DNA of 64,000 nt from Gemmatimonadota bacterium (GCA_029262195.1 JAJCZX010000010.1:193352-257351); one strand, 5' to 3'; shown: positions 1-9,362, numbered from the stretch's first letter. The notes: generated from the sequence alone by a model not told the origin. Translations and numbers: made by a program.

Positions 1-2
1 TT

Positions 3-2741
3 TCCCCGGAACAAGCTTCTGGCGAGCTAGATCTAACAGCATCAACCGACGTTTACAGCCTCGGCTGCGTTGTTTACGAGATGTTGTCGGGGGAAGCGCC
101 GTTCCGCGGGGCGAACACCATGCAGGTGGTGGCCCGGCGGTTTTCGAAGGATCCACCGGAGCTTCTGGATGTCCCGCCCGGCGTGGCTGCCGCGGTTCGC
201 TCCGCGATGGATTTTCACCCTGAAAAGCGTCCCCCTTCGGTTGCGCATTTCGCGCGGGATCTGGAGGTTGCAATAGCGGTGGAATCTAACTCACTAAGCT
301 CTACGGCGGGCCTGGTCGTAAGAAAAGCGCTGGCACCAGTCCGCAGATTTCGGCACCAATCAAAGCGTCGGTCATCGGTTTTCGACGTCTTGCTCCTGGA
401 TGTGAGCTATGCCGTGAGGAAGATTTTTCGTAAACCTTTCTTGTCTGCCGCAGCCGTGGTTGTTTTGGCGCTCGGAATCGGCGCGGTGACGAGCGTGTTT
501 AGTGTTTTTTCCGAGCGTCTGTGGCCTATACCTGAGGTGGCCGCAGCTGGTGATGTCTATCTGGCGAAGTTCGTCGAATCCGACGGGAGGACCGGTGACC
601 GCCTTCCCTACAATCTGGCTCTGAAGATAGACGAATCAAGTGAACAATTGGCAGGATACTATCGCACTGTCGCAGCTGTAGCCACCGGAGGGGCGGCTCG
701 GCGAGCCTTTGTGGATTTCGTGTCTCCCGGTTTTCCCCGGCTGATGGGCCTCAGGCCCCTCATTGGTAGCGGTTTTGATGGAGTTGATTTTTCTACGGGT
801 CAGGCGGCAGCCATAGTGTCTCACGATTTTTGGGTTGAGCGTCTTGACTCCGAGGAAGACGTGATCGGGACTGAAATAACGATCAACCGGCGCCCCGTCG
901 TTGTTGTTGGCGTCGCACAACCAGGGTTCTATGGTTTGGATCGAAACAGCCGGGCGGTGGCCTGGATGCCATTCGAAATAATGTTTTCCGACCGGCCTGA
1001 ATCCTTTGATTGGCCGCTTCTAAAAATTGCCGCAATTGTGTCAGTTGATTCCGAGCCCGCCCATCTGGTCCCGTCGTTGACGTCCATTGTCAACGAGGGA
1101 GGCGACAATAGAAGGGTCGTAATGGCGAGTTTTCGGGAAGGGACTGGCGAGGGCATGGGTGCGTTGCTGGGTGCCTGGAGGATGCTAACGGTGCTCGGGG
1201 TTGCCGTGCTCGTCGTGGCCTGCCTGAATGTATCCAATTTATTGCTTGCCGAAGCTATCCGACTAAAAGGGGAAACCACTCTGCGCGCGGCGCTCGGTGC
1301 TTCACGGCGCAGGTTGTTGCTGGAGAACCTGCTGCAACCGTTGATCATAGCTACGATTGCCTGTGGCTTTGGCCTGGCTCTGGCATGGTGGGTTTTGCAC
1401 GCGGTTCCCGGTTGGCTGCCTACTTCGGATCCACCTTTGCTTCAAAGAGTTCGTGTTCGGGGCTCCGCTGTGGTTGTTAGTGTATTCGTTGCTTTTTTGG
1501 CTGCAATTCTCTCGTCGGTGGCGCCGGCCTGGTCCGCGATAAGGTTGAAGCTTTCGGGGGTTGGTGGTTCGCTGGTGGGTGCGCGCCGGACTGACCGTTC
1601 CTCGGGGCTTGGAACAACGCTGGTGGTTGCGCAGGTGGCCTTTTCGGCTGCCTTGATTTCAATAGCTGCCCAGGCCACCTGGACAATGTTTAGTCATCAC
1701 AGCACGGATCTTGGTTATGAAGAAGAGGGCCGTTTTCAATTCAGGTTGAACGTATCTGATGCGGTAGGGGATAAGGAGGCAGGCCTTCAGATTGCCGAAA
1801 CAATTCGGACCCGCATCGCTTCTGCCGCAGGAGTGGAATCTGCGACGCTGATCGCCGTTGCCCCTCTGAATTCCCCTCCGCTTTCCCCGATAAGTTTTGT
1901 TGGAACGCCTGACACCGTCGCGCTGGTGAAGCGTCTAATTGTCGGACCGGACTATTTTCGAACCGCGGGGAACCAGTTATTGGTCGGTCAGGATTTTGGC
2001 ATCGCGCCCGATACCAATCTGGCGATCGTCTCTGACTCGGCGGCAAAGCTGCTTTGGCCTAACGGAGCAGATCTTGGAGCCTCTTTTGTAGATGAGCGGG
2101 GGAATGCCTATCAGGTTGGAGGAATTGCGTCGGATGGTACCTTCGGGCTCGGTTTCGTCCAGCCGACGGTCTATCTGCCCTTCAGCCGGAACTACAGGAG
2201 TGTCTTTGCCGTTGTGGTGAATTCCAGAGTTCCACGGGATCAATTGGCTGAGATCGTGCATAGCGAAGTTAGAAGGGTTGATCCCTTGATCCCGTCTCCT
2301 GCGGTAATCCCGGTAGAAGAATGGTTTGAACGCAGTTGGGTGCTTGAACGAGCAACTGGAACGCTGGCTCGTCTGCTTGGGTTCTGCGCATTCTTGATTG
2401 CTTCGGTCGGAATATACGGAAGGTTTCTTACACTGGTGACCTCACAAACTCGTGAAATCGCTGTACGAATGGCATTAGGTTCGCATGCCGGCAAGGAGAT
2501 CGGGCGCGTCCTGCGAGGTAGCGTCACCACAACTGCAATCGGTTTGGCTTTTGGTGTCGTCCTTACGCTGGCTGCGCACAAACTTGTGAGTACAATATTC
2601 GTGATGGCCGTGGGCTCCATTTTCGTCGCGGTCGGTGCGAGCGTGGTCCTGTTGGGAACAGTGACCCTTCTTGCAACTCTTCCCTCTGGGGTTCGAGCCG
2701 CTTCAGTTGACCCTGCCCAGGTACTTCGCTCGGACCAGTAG
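3..2741 (+). CDS. Ser/Thr kinase C-lobe fused to ADOP-type permease (5' end outside window)
   Basis: The reading frame is open from base 3, so the gene enters from the left edge. The first codons give SPEQ (the APE-like end of a Hanks-kinase activation segment) and, at 48-65, DVYSLG of kinase subdomain IX; the kinase C-lobe runs to about base 285. After a linker, a membrane protein of the FtsX/MacB type begins: first helix about 436-500 after the basic stretch VRKIFRKP, a periplasmic MacB-like domain, a helix cluster about 1170-1540, a second periplasmic part and three C-terminal helices to 2690. This is the ADOP (duplicated orphan permease) architecture, here with a cytoplasmic kinase in place of the usual short N-terminal domain. 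The kinase presumably senses or controls the permease state (inference). The catalytic loop and ATP site lie outside the window, so kinase activity cannot be judged. Confidence 0.85.
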   Translation, partial: SPEQASGELDLTASTDVYSLGCVVYEMLSGEAPFRGANTMQVVARRFSKDPPELLDVPPGVAAAVRSAMDFHPEKRPPSVAHFARDLEVAIAVESNSLSSTAGLVVRKALAPVRRFRHQSKRRSSVFDVLLLDVSYAVRKIFRKPFLSAAAVVVLALGIGAVTSVFSVFSERLWPIPEVAAAGDVYLAKFVESDGRTGDRLPYNLALKIDESSEQLAGYYRTVAAVATGGAARRAFVDFVSPGFPRLMGLRPLIGSGFDGVDFSTGQAAAIVSHDFWVERLDSEEDVIGTEITINRRPVVVVGVAQPGFYGLDRNSRAVAWMPFEIMFSDRPESFDWPLLKIAAIVSVDSEPAHLVPSLTSIVNEGGDNRRVVMASFREGTGEGMGALLGAWRMLTVLGVAVLVVACLNVSNLLLAEAIRLKGETTLRAALGASRRRLLLENLLQPLIIATIACGFGLALAWWVLHAVPGWLPTSDPPLLQRVRVRGSAVVVSVFVAFLAAILSSVAPAWSAIRLKLSGVGGSLVGARRTDRSSGLGTTLVVAQVAFSAALISIAAQATWTMFSHHSTDLGYEEEGRFQFRLNVSDAVGDKEAGLQIAETIRTRIASAAGVESATLIAVAPLNSPPLSPISFVGTPDTVALVKRLIVGPDYFRTAGNQLLVGQDFGIAPDTNLAIVSDSAAKLLWPNGADLGASFVDERGNAYQVGGIASDGTFGLGFVQPTVYLPFSRNYRSVFAVVVNSRVPRDQLAEIVHSEVRRVDPLIPSPAVIPVEEWFERSWVLERATGTLARLLGFCAFLIASVGIYGRFLTLVTSQTREIAVRMALGSHAGKEIGRVLRGSVTTTAIGLAFGVVLTLAAHKLVSTIFVMAVGSIFVAVGASVVLLGTVTLLATLPSGVRAASVDPAQVLRSDQ

Positions 2742-2744
2742 ACA

Positions 2745-2813
2745 ACGGTGGTTGGACGGACGGAACGGACAGAACGGTCGGAACTGACAGAACTGACAGA
2801 CTGACCGCCGGAC
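2745..2813. repeat. Intergenic GACGGA-type degenerate tract
   Basis: Directly after the permease stop codon is a low-complexity stretch of imperfect units such as GGACGGA, GAACGGACAGAACGG and GAACTGACA. Similar tracts follow other genes in this window (5660, 13255, 34577, 40315, 44556). No open reading frame or promoter could be recognised in it. Confidence 0.6.
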
Positions 2814-2887
2814 ATCGACAACGGCTGGTGTTGCGCGGTTACCTCTGCCATCTTTCTACGGGATCGAAAAGCTAAAGGAACTGGATA

Positions 2888-5029
2888 ATGAAGACTTTTA
2901 TCAAGGCTAATGCCATTCTCGTGCTCCTGGCCGGTTCACTCCCCATCTGTCTCAGTGCCCAAACCGAAAGATCACTTTCTTCCATGGATAATCCTCTTCT
3001 GGCCGAATGGAAAACTCCTTTCGGAGTTCCTCCCTTCGACAGAATTACTGAGGCACACTACCTGCCCGCGTTTCGCTATGCCATGGAGGAGCAAAAGCAG
3101 GAAATAGCTGCGATAGTAGACAACCCGGAAGCGGCTACGTTTGCGAATACAATTGAGGCACTGGAGCGAAGCGGTGCGGCGTTGAGTCGGGTGTCCCGTG
3201 TTTTCTTCGCCATTAACTCAGCGCATTCGAACGATTCGATCCGTTCAATTGCCACCGCAATATCGCCGGAGCTGGCGGCTCACAGCGACGATATCTCCCT
3301 TAACGCGAGCCTGTACAGCCGTGTTAAATCGGTGTACGACAGTCGGGTCGCGCTCTCACTCACACCCGAACAGAGTCGTCTCCTTGAAGAGACCCACAAG
3401 GGTTTTGTGAGGAGCGGTGCCGCGTTGGGCGAGCAGGCTCAGGAGCGGTTGCGAGAAATTAACGGCGAAATGGCTCAGTTGTCGGAAAAGTTCGGACAGA
3501 ATCTTCTGGCCGAAACTAACGGCCTGTCCATACACGTGACTGACAGCGCCGATCTGGGCAGACTGCCCGCGAGTCTCGTGGCGGCCGCAGCGGCCGAAGC
3601 TAGGAATCGGGGGTTAGATGGGGGTTGGTCGTTCACACTGCAACGCCCCAGCATCAATCCATTTTTGCAGTACTCGCCTAATCGCGAGTTCAGGCGGCAG
3701 TTGTTCGAGGGTTATGCCAGGAGGGGAGACAACGGAAACGACAGAGACAACAATGAGCTACTGGCGCGCATGGCTGTGCTCCGGGCCGAACGAGCTGCGT
3801 TGATGGGTTATGAGTCCCATGCGGCTTTCGTGTTGTCCGACAACATGGCCGAGACTCCCGACCGTGTTTATGAATTTCTCGATCAGATATGGATACCGGC
3901 GCGCCAGATGGCGATCGAAGAGCGCGAAGCGCTCGAGGAAATGATGCGAGAGGATGGAATCGACGACGATCTACGTGGCTGGGACTGGCGCTATTACACG
4001 GAGAAAGTGCGTCAGGCTCGCTACAACCTTAACGAAGAAGAGTTGCGCCCCTACTTCGAGTTTACCGCTGTGCGTGATGGTGTTTTTCAATTGGTCAATC
4101 GACTCTTTGGAATTTCTTTTTCTGAGTTACGCGACGCCCCGCGCTGGCATCCTGATCAGCAGGTTTTCGAAGTCAAAGAGGCCGATGGTACCCACATCGG
4201 AATCGTGTATATGGATTTCTTTGCCCGGGAAAGCAAACGCGGTGGAGCGTGGATGAATGCCCTCAGGTCACAGTCGCGGTTGGACGGGGAAGTGACTCCG
4301 ATCGTAACTAACAACTTCAATTATCCGCCACCCTCTGAAGGTTCTCCGTCGTTGCTTTCTCTGGGGGAGGCGTCAACACTGTTCCACGAATTTGGACACG
4401 CGCTGCACGGATTATTCTCCGACGTGACATATCAGTCACTGTCGGGAACCAACACACCGAGGGATTTCGTTGAATTTCCTTCCCAGGTTCTGGAGAACTG
4501 GAGCACCGAACCGGAAGTCTTGCGGTTATATGCGCGCCACTATCAGACTGGCGAACCGATCCCCGAGGAATTAATTGAAAAGATTCAGGCAACTTCGAAG
4601 TTCGACCAGGGGTTTGCTACTGTCGAGTATATGGCGGCGTCCTATCTGGACATGGCCTGGCACACTTTGGCAGGTACCGAACCCTCCGCAGACGGCTCGT
4701 TCGAGGATGCCGAGATGGCGCGAATCGGGATGATCGAAGAAATCGTTCCGCGTTATCGCAGCACTTACTTCGCTCATATTTTTTCCGGCGGTTATTCAGC
4801 GGGCTATTACAGTTACATCTGGTCTGAAGTGCTAGATGCGGACGCCTTCCAGGCCTTCAAAGAAACTAGCCTGTTCGACCGGGAGACCGCGCAGCGTTTC
4901 AGAGAAGAAATCCTCTCCCGGGGTGGCACTCGGCCGGGGATGGAGTTGTATGAGGCGTTTCGTGGACGTGCGCCGCGAATTGAACCGTTGCTGGAACGAA
5001 GAGGGTTGGTGGGGGCGTTGCGGAATTGA
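2888..5029 (+). CDS. dcp: Secreted M3-family oligopeptidase (peptidyl-dipeptidase Dcp-like)
   Basis: 713 residues, the usual length for the thimet oligopeptidase/Dcp family plus an export signal. Residues 1-24 form a signal peptide ending at SAQ, so the enzyme is probably periplasmic. The zinc site HEFGHALH is at 500-507 (His500, Glu501, His504); a downstream Glu in the FVEFPSQ segment is the expected third ligand. The N-terminal part starts DNPLLAEWKTPFGVPPFD, typical of Dcp. The family removes dipeptides or cleaves short peptides, and likely takes part in protein turnover or nutrient peptide use. ATG at 2888 is preceded by AAAGGAACTGG. The gene is probably monocistronic; repeats precede it and a 79-bp gap follows. 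Confidence 0.93.
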   Translation: MKTFIKANAILVLLAGSLPICLSAQTERSLSSMDNPLLAEWKTPFGVPPFDRITEAHYLPAFRYAMEEQKQEIAAIVDNPEAATFANTIEALERSGAALSRVSRVFFAINSAHSNDSIRSIATAISPELAAHSDDISLNASLYSRVKSVYDSRVALSLTPEQSRLLEETHKGFVRSGAALGEQAQERLREINGEMAQLSEKFGQNLLAETNGLSIHVTDSADLGRLPASLVAAAAAEARNRGLDGGWSFTLQRPSINPFLQYSPNREFRRQLFEGYARRGDNGNDRDNNELLARMAVLRAERAALMGYESHAAFVLSDNMAETPDRVYEFLDQIWIPARQMAIEEREALEEMMREDGIDDDLRGWDWRYYTEKVRQARYNLNEEELRPYFEFTAVRDGVFQLVNRLFGISFSELRDAPRWHPDQQVFEVKEADGTHIGIVYMDFFARESKRGGAWMNALRSQSRLDGEVTPIVTNNFNYPPPSEGSPSLLSLGEASTLFHEFGHALHGLFSDVTYQSLSGTNTPRDFVEFPSQVLENWSTEPEVLRLYARHYQTGEPIPEELIEKIQATSKFDQGFATVEYMAASYLDMAWHTLAGTEPSADGSFEDAEMARIGMIEEIVPRYRSTYFAHIFSGGYSAGYYSYIWSEVLDADAFQAFKETSLFDRETAQRFREEILSRGGTRPGMELYEAFRGRAPRIEPLLERRGLVGALRN

Positions 5030-5033
5030 ACGG

Positions 5034-5048
5034 GGATTTGAGGGGTTG
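5034..5048. repeat. TTTGAGGGG-type intergenic unit
   Basis: ATTTGAGGGGTTGG lies a few bases after the oligopeptidase stop codon. It is an outlying copy of the unit that is frequent between 28.7 and 39.9 kb. Confidence 0.45.
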
Positions 5049-5109
5049 GGGGATGTGTGGGCAAAGGCCTGCGAAATGACGCAGCTAAAAACAGAAAGGA
5101 ATAATTGAA

Positions 5110-5661
5110 GTGGCACAAACCCCCGACCAAATGGCCGCTGCCATGGTGGCGAACCTCGGTGAGAAGACCGGGAAGAATATTGCCGAATGGAAAGCCATCC
5201 TCAGTAAAACGGGACTCGAAAAACATGGAGAGATGGTCAAGTTCCTCAAGTCTGAATATTCGATAGGACACGGTTTCGCAAATCTGATCGTCCACGAATT
5301 CCGGTCCGAAGGATCTGAAGCCCCGACCGATCCGATTGCCGCAATCTATTCGGGGAAGAAAGAACATCTCCGTCCGGTACACGACAAGATTCTTGCGGCA
5401 ATCAAGAAGTTCGGGAAGGACGTTGAGTTAGCCCCTAAGAAAACCTACGTCAGCCTGCGACGCTCAAAACAATTTGCAACCGTCGGACCCGGTACGAATA
5501 CCGCAATTGATATCGGAGTGAATTTGAAGGATGTCGCTGCCTCACCGAGGCTCAAAGAAGTCAAAGGGGGAATGTGTAGCCACAAAGTCCGCATCAGCGA
5601 TGCTGGCGAATGCGATGATGAACTACTGGGTTGGTTGAAGCGGGCCTATGAAGGGGCGTGA
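5110..5661 (+). CDS. DUF4287 and DUF5655 domain protein
   Basis: 183 residues. Residues about 1-65 match the DUF4287 pattern (a small helical domain with a conserved TGK..EEW-like start, seen here as EKTGKNIAEW and GHGFANLIVHEF). Residues about 78-180 match DUF5655, a domain often seen in predicted transport or cytosolic proteins of unknown biochemical function (YSGKKEHLRPVHDKI, KKTYVSLRRSKQFA). The start is GTG at 5110, supported by AAAGGAA about 10 bases upstream. The final 30 bases and the following tract are duplicated at 9305-9348. No function can be assigned beyond the domain names. Confidence 0.8.
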   Translation: MAQTPDQMAAAMVANLGEKTGKNIAEWKAILSKTGLEKHGEMVKFLKSEYSIGHGFANLIVHEFRSEGSEAPTDPIAAIYSGKKEHLRPVHDKILAAIKKFGKDVELAPKKTYVSLRRSKQFATVGPGTNTAIDIGVNLKDVAASPRLKEVKGGMCSHKVRISDAGECDDELLGWLKRAYEGA

Positions 5662-5693
5662 GGACGGAACGGACTGAACGGACGGATCCGGAC
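5660..5693. repeat. GACGGA-type degenerate tract
   Basis: Imperfect GGACGGAACGGACTGAACGG units follow the DUF5655 stop codon, the same kind of low-complexity DNA as at 2745-2813. Confidence 0.5.
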
Positions 5694-5776
5694 CGATGGA
5701 TTAGTCGGGGTGACCTCAGTCTCCTCGAGCCACGGCCTCGAAACACTGGACCGGCAACGACAGTTCTGGTGACCGA

Positions 5777-6027
5777 TGGTTCAAAAAAGACGGAAAGGAC
5801 GCGCTTGCTAATTATCAAGCAGGTGCTGGAGTGATCCTGCAGAGGCACGGGGGCCGTCCTCTTGTAAAAGCCCTTTCAGCCGACGCGATCATAGGTAAGT
5901 CGCCGGACCTGGTAGTCGTGGTTGAGTTCCCATCGTCGGACGCAGCGAAGGGCGCTTTCGAAGACCTGAATACCTGGACCTGATTCCGTTGCCCAACCAG
6001 GCCTTTTTCGGACTTGAACGTTCTTGA
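5777..6027 (+). pseudogene. DUF1330-like gene remnant with frameshift
   Basis: No complete reading frame fills this gap, but 5777-5967 translates as WFKKDGKDALANY, then a core with HGGRPLVKA, KSPDLVVVVEFPSSDAAK, which is the DUF1330 pattern. In that frame a stop follows NTWT at about 5980. The expected family ending EYLDLIPLPNQAFFG is found in the next frame from 5968 to 6027. A single frameshift near 5965-5970 therefore separates the two halves, and the N-terminus lacks a start codon after an in-frame stop near 5714. It is a decayed gene, or a sequencing error in an otherwise shortened gene. DUF1330 proteins are small dimeric proteins of unknown role. Confidence 0.6.
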
Positions 6028-6048
6028 CCTGGGACCGGCACTTTGACG

Positions 6049-8691
6049 CTATTCGTCACCTGCCCTCAATGCTGCGATAGGATCAGTTTGCAGAGCACGC
6101 CACGCGGGCACCGCGGCTGACACTATTACCAGCGCCACCACCCCTGCAACCGCAGTTAGAACTATGCCCGGGGCGAGGGGGTCGACTCCGAAGGCCATGG
6201 GGGAGATAACCGGACGCAACGCCAGGATACCAATGGTCCCGACGGCGACTCCGGTTAATCCAACCCGGGCCATGGGGGTCACGGCTTCGCGAAGGAGAAG
6301 GATGTGATGGGCGCCGAGCGCCACCCGGATTCCAAATTCCAGACGCCTCTGCGCCACAATCTGGAGGCCGAGCGCGATCAACCCGTAAAGCGATAGCGCT
6401 AATGTCACCAGAGAGAAAACGCTCAAAGCGGCCAGTACGGATTTTTCCCTCGCGAGCGCCCGGTCAACATACGAAGCAAGGGTGGTAATTCGTGTCACCC
6501 CGACGTCGGGTGCAACGCTCCCTACCAAATTTCTCAATACCGCGGCGTTTGGAAGATCAACTCCGCGCCCCTTGATAACCACGGATACGTCGCGTGAAGC
6601 TTCATGGCGGTAGGGAACATATACCGTGGGTCTATTAGCCTTCCGCAACGATTCATAACGGACATTTTCGACGACACCTATCACCTCGGCGTCGACCGCC
6701 TCTCCGTCCAATGGAATTCCTATGAAGCGGCCCACCGCGTTCAAAACACCGCCCAGGTTATGTGCCATAGCCTCGTCGATAACTACCACTCGGTGGTCCT
6801 GGTTGTCGTCGGCGAGATCAAACGACCTGCCCGTGAGAAGAGCGATCCCAAGAGCGCCGAACGCTCCTTGCGTGACTACTCTGAAGTTAGCAGGTGGATT
6901 GAGTAACCACTCTTCAAACGACGCTCCCGGCTCTCCGAAAGGCTGCGTCCATTCGCGTCCGCTAAAAGGGAGCCTCCCAACCAGGCCTACGTGCTCCACT
7001 CCCGGCATCGCAGATAGTTCTCGCTCGATTTCATAGACTGTACGGGTTCGGTCTGCGGGGCCCCTCAGGTTCTGGCGATTGCGGAGGATAGCGTCGAACG
7101 TCACAACTCCGTCGCTCTCGAACCCGATGTCCACGTTGCTGAGGTTGTTCACCGTCCTGACGAGTGAAATAGCCGCCACGAGGAGCAAGGTCGACACGCT
7201 GACCTGTAGCGCCAGGAAGCCAGGCCGACTCCGATGGCTCGCTGTTCGCGTGGTGAGATTCGAGGCGATGAACGTTCCTCTTAGTGCTGGTACGACTGCT
7301 GCCACAACGCCTACGACCAGAAGTGTCCCGATGAAACCGTACAGGCTCGCTGATTTTCCCAGGCCTCCGTTGTCGTAGGGCAGGGTGAGTAGCCCGGCGG
7401 CCAGCTCGCCGAACAGTACTACCCCGCTGATCGCGATGGCCGCTGCCAACCCGGCAAGCAATAGTCCTTCTACAACTTGACTCTGTACGAGGCGAAGTCT
7501 GGTAGCTCCAAGCGCCGCTCGTACAGCGATTTCTTTCTCACGGGCAAGAGTACGCGACAAAAGCAGTCCGCCTGCGTTGCTGGATGCGGCTATCAGTACC
7601 AGGGTCACCGCCACCCACAGGATGGATGTCAAAGCCAGGAAATCAGAGCGGGCATCCGACCGGAGAGAATTGAGGACGAATTGGAAGTTGTCAGCTGCTC
7701 CGATCCCTTCCGGCATCTCAAGGTTCGCCAACTCGGCCCGAGCCGTCTCGGGGGTTACTTCGCTAGCGAGCCGGGCGACCATGACTCCGCGATCGTCGGA
7801 GTCACGGTCGAACAGACGCCCGTTGTTGCGAAACAGTAATGACTCGTCTATTTCGAAGACCCTCCAGACGTCTGCTCCCGTAACCTCCCTGACTTCATCA
7901 GGAGCTGGTAGATCGAACGAGGCCGGGGCCACCCCAACCACAATTGCAGACAGGCCCGAGAGGGTGACAGGAGCCGGCAGGTCGGTCAGGCCCAGATCCA
8001 CCCAAACTCCCGCCGAGACGACAAGAGCCACTTCCGACACTCGAGTTTCGGGTGCGAACCCGGCACCGAACAGGGAGCCCAGCTCGGGGGCGACGCCTAG
8101 AACGGTGAAGAAGTTTTGTGTGATGTCGGCAAGAGAGACCGACTGAACAATTTCGCCGCTCCCTAACACATCATCTGTTACGCGTGAAGCGAATGCAACT
8201 TGATTGAGGGATTTAGCTCTGGATACAACAGTGGTGAGAGCCGGGGGAACAAGGTCAAGTTCCGTTGCACCCCGCGAGCGAGTCCAAATGAAGGATAGGC
8301 GGTCAACCTGCTGGAATGATAGCTCTGGGAAAAGCGCTTTTTGCGTCACGCCAATCAGGAGCGTACTGGCTCCGATAGCGACCGCCAGAATCGTTACGAT
8401 CATCACAGATGAGGGCAGGTGCTTTCGAGAGACCCGGATGGCACCTTTTACATCACTGAGGAGTCCCGTCGACGCGCCCTTGCCGGACAACTTCCAGTCC
8501 CGTCTGCGGTCAAAGATGGAACGGAGTGTTTGGTTCCAGAACCACAGCCGGGCACGAAACGGACCGTAGGTGGGAGCTATGTAAATGTCGTATTCGTCGC
8601 AGATCCCACTCTCGATGACATCAAGTTCGCGATCTCGCAGGACCAGCCTCAGCAACCACATTGCTGTACGTGGGTATCGTTTGTCAGCCAT
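6049..8691 (-). CDS. ADOP-type permease, PadR-coupled
   Basis: 880 residues from the ATG at 8691; an upstream in-frame codon at 8712 would add 7 residues. The chosen start overlaps the end of the padR gene by 8 bases (ATGGCTGA). The N-terminal 75 residues form the short ADOP helical domain (LLRLVLRDRELDVIE). Then comes the first helix (SVMIVTILAVAIGASTLLIG), a MacB-like periplasmic domain, a helix trio around the middle, a second periplasmic domain and three C-terminal helices, ending in the family signature DPIAALRAGDE. ADOP proteins resemble MacB/FtsX permeases but have no ATPase domain, and none is encoded nearby; their substrate is unknown. Coupling to padR suggests control by that repressor. 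Confidence 0.9.
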   Translation of the reverse strand: MADKRYPRTAMWLLRLVLRDRELDVIESGICDEYDIYIAPTYGPFRARLWFWNQTLRSIFDRRRDWKLSGKGASTGLLSDVKGAIRVSRKHLPSSVMIVTILAVAIGASTLLIGVTQKALFPELSFQQVDRLSFIWTRSRGATELDLVPPALTTVVSRAKSLNQVAFASRVTDDVLGSGEIVQSVSLADITQNFFTVLGVAPELGSLFGAGFAPETRVSEVALVVSAGVWVDLGLTDLPAPVTLSGLSAIVVGVAPASFDLPAPDEVREVTGADVWRVFEIDESLLFRNNGRLFDRDSDDRGVMVARLASEVTPETARAELANLEMPEGIGAADNFQFVLNSLRSDARSDFLALTSILWVAVTLVLIAASSNAGGLLLSRTLAREKEIAVRAALGATRLRLVQSQVVEGLLLAGLAAAIAISGVVLFGELAAGLLTLPYDNGGLGKSASLYGFIGTLLVVGVVAAVVPALRGTFIASNLTTRTASHRSRPGFLALQVSVSTLLLVAAISLVRTVNNLSNVDIGFESDGVVTFDAILRNRQNLRGPADRTRTVYEIERELSAMPGVEHVGLVGRLPFSGREWTQPFGEPGASFEEWLLNPPANFRVVTQGAFGALGIALLTGRSFDLADDNQDHRVVVIDEAMAHNLGGVLNAVGRFIGIPLDGEAVDAEVIGVVENVRYESLRKANRPTVYVPYRHEASRDVSVVIKGRGVDLPNAAVLRNLVGSVAPDVGVTRITTLASYVDRALAREKSVLAALSVFSLVTLALSLYGLIALGLQIVAQRRLEFGIRVALGAHHILLLREAVTPMARVGLTGVAVGTIGILALRPVISPMAFGVDPLAPGIVLTAVAGVVALVIVSAAVPAWRALQTDPIAALRAGDE

Positions 8692-9028
8692 CGGAGATAG
8701 CACCTGCGGCATCCAACCTGTTCTTAAGGCCCGCTGCCATCTGACTTGTTGCCGCCCAACTTGACGCTGCTGCCTTTATCCCATCGTCGAGAATCCGATA
8801 AGAGTTGCGCGGTCTGCCGCGCTTGCCCAGCGGATTGCCGCGAAAGGACTCGATTAGCCCTTTGTCTTCCAGGCGTTCCAAGGCCGTGTAGACCGCGCCC
8901 ACGCTAATACTTCGGGCAGTGCGGTGCTCTATTTCCCGCCGGATCTCCACGCCGGAGGTGGCGCCCCCAGCCTGCATGATTGCTAACAATATGTGAAGTT
9001 CAAACTCTCCAGTGGTGCCGGATCCCAT
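8684..9028 (-). CDS. PadR-family transcriptional regulator
   Basis: 114 residues with the PadR winged-helix fold: ELHILLAIM, then AVYTALERLEDKGLIES (recognition helix and wing) and RPRNSYRILDDG. PadR proteins are small dimeric repressors, often of transport genes. The gene overlaps the permease gene downstream by 8 bases, so both are one transcription unit. A 15-bp dyad lies 29 bases upstream of the start (9057-9071) and is the best candidate for its own operator. Confidence 0.92.
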   Translation of the reverse strand: MGSGTTGEFELHILLAIMQAGGATSGVEIRREIEHRTARSISVGAVYTALERLEDKGLIESFRGNPLGKRGRPRNSYRILDDGIKAAASSWAATSQMAAGLKNRLDAAGAISDG

Positions 9029-9056
9029 CGCATCTTTCCGTAGTGGACGATGTTTT

Positions 9057-9071
9057 TACTACGTTGTGGTA
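9057..9071. promoter_or_regulatory. Candidate PadR operator
   Basis: TACTACGTTGTGGTA is an imperfect dyad (TAC-t-AC / GT-g-GTA) just upstream of the minus-strand padR gene. Its position fits autorepression. The assignment rests on symmetry and position only. Confidence 0.45.
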
Positions 9072-9119
9072 TTAATTGTTCCGGTAACATAGGATAGAGG
9101 GGAGAATGGTGGAAGGGGA

Positions 9120-9274
9120 GCCGGTTTACCGGCCCCAGCCGAGTCGCGGCTTCGAGCCGCGGATGAAAAAGCGGCGGAGAGCCTTGGCCTGGCCTGGGTC
9201 CGCGTATGCCCTGTCGTATGTCGTCGTTCCTAACGCGCGTAAACGCGCGGCTCGGCTGGTGTCGCTGAAGCGAC
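9120..9274. repeat. Multi-hairpin repeat element, copy 1
   Basis: Contains four short hairpins in order: GCCGGTTTACCGGC (9120-9133), CGCGGCTTCGAGCCGCG, CGCGCGTAAACGCGCG and GTCGCTGAAGCGAC (9261-9274). GCCGAG before the second hairpin can pair with CTCGGC after the third, which would make a multibranched fold. Copy 2 (13028-13118) has the same blocks without the roughly 65-base stretch between hairpins two and three. It fills the gap between padR and tetR and could be a mobile repeat or a structured RNA. Confidence 0.6.
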
Positions 9275-9304
9275 TTTTGTAGCCCTCAAACTATTCAACT
9301 TAAA

Positions 9305-9348
9305 GGTTGGTTGAAGCGGGCCTATGAAGGGGCGTGAGGATGGAACGG
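9305..9348. repeat. 44-bp duplicate of the DUF5655 gene 3' end
   Basis: These 44 bases equal 5629-5672 with one substitution (T for C at the GGATGG/GGACGG position). At 5629 they form the end of the DUF4287/DUF5655 coding region plus the first bases after its stop codon; here they are non-coding and lie just beyond the end of tetR. Confidence 0.85.
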
Positions 9349-9362
9349 GGCGGGGATGCGCG

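Noticed and set aside
8204..8569. Plus-strand frames over the minus-strand permease genes
   Set aside because: No domain match, no ribosome site; permease and PadR on the other strand explain the DNA.
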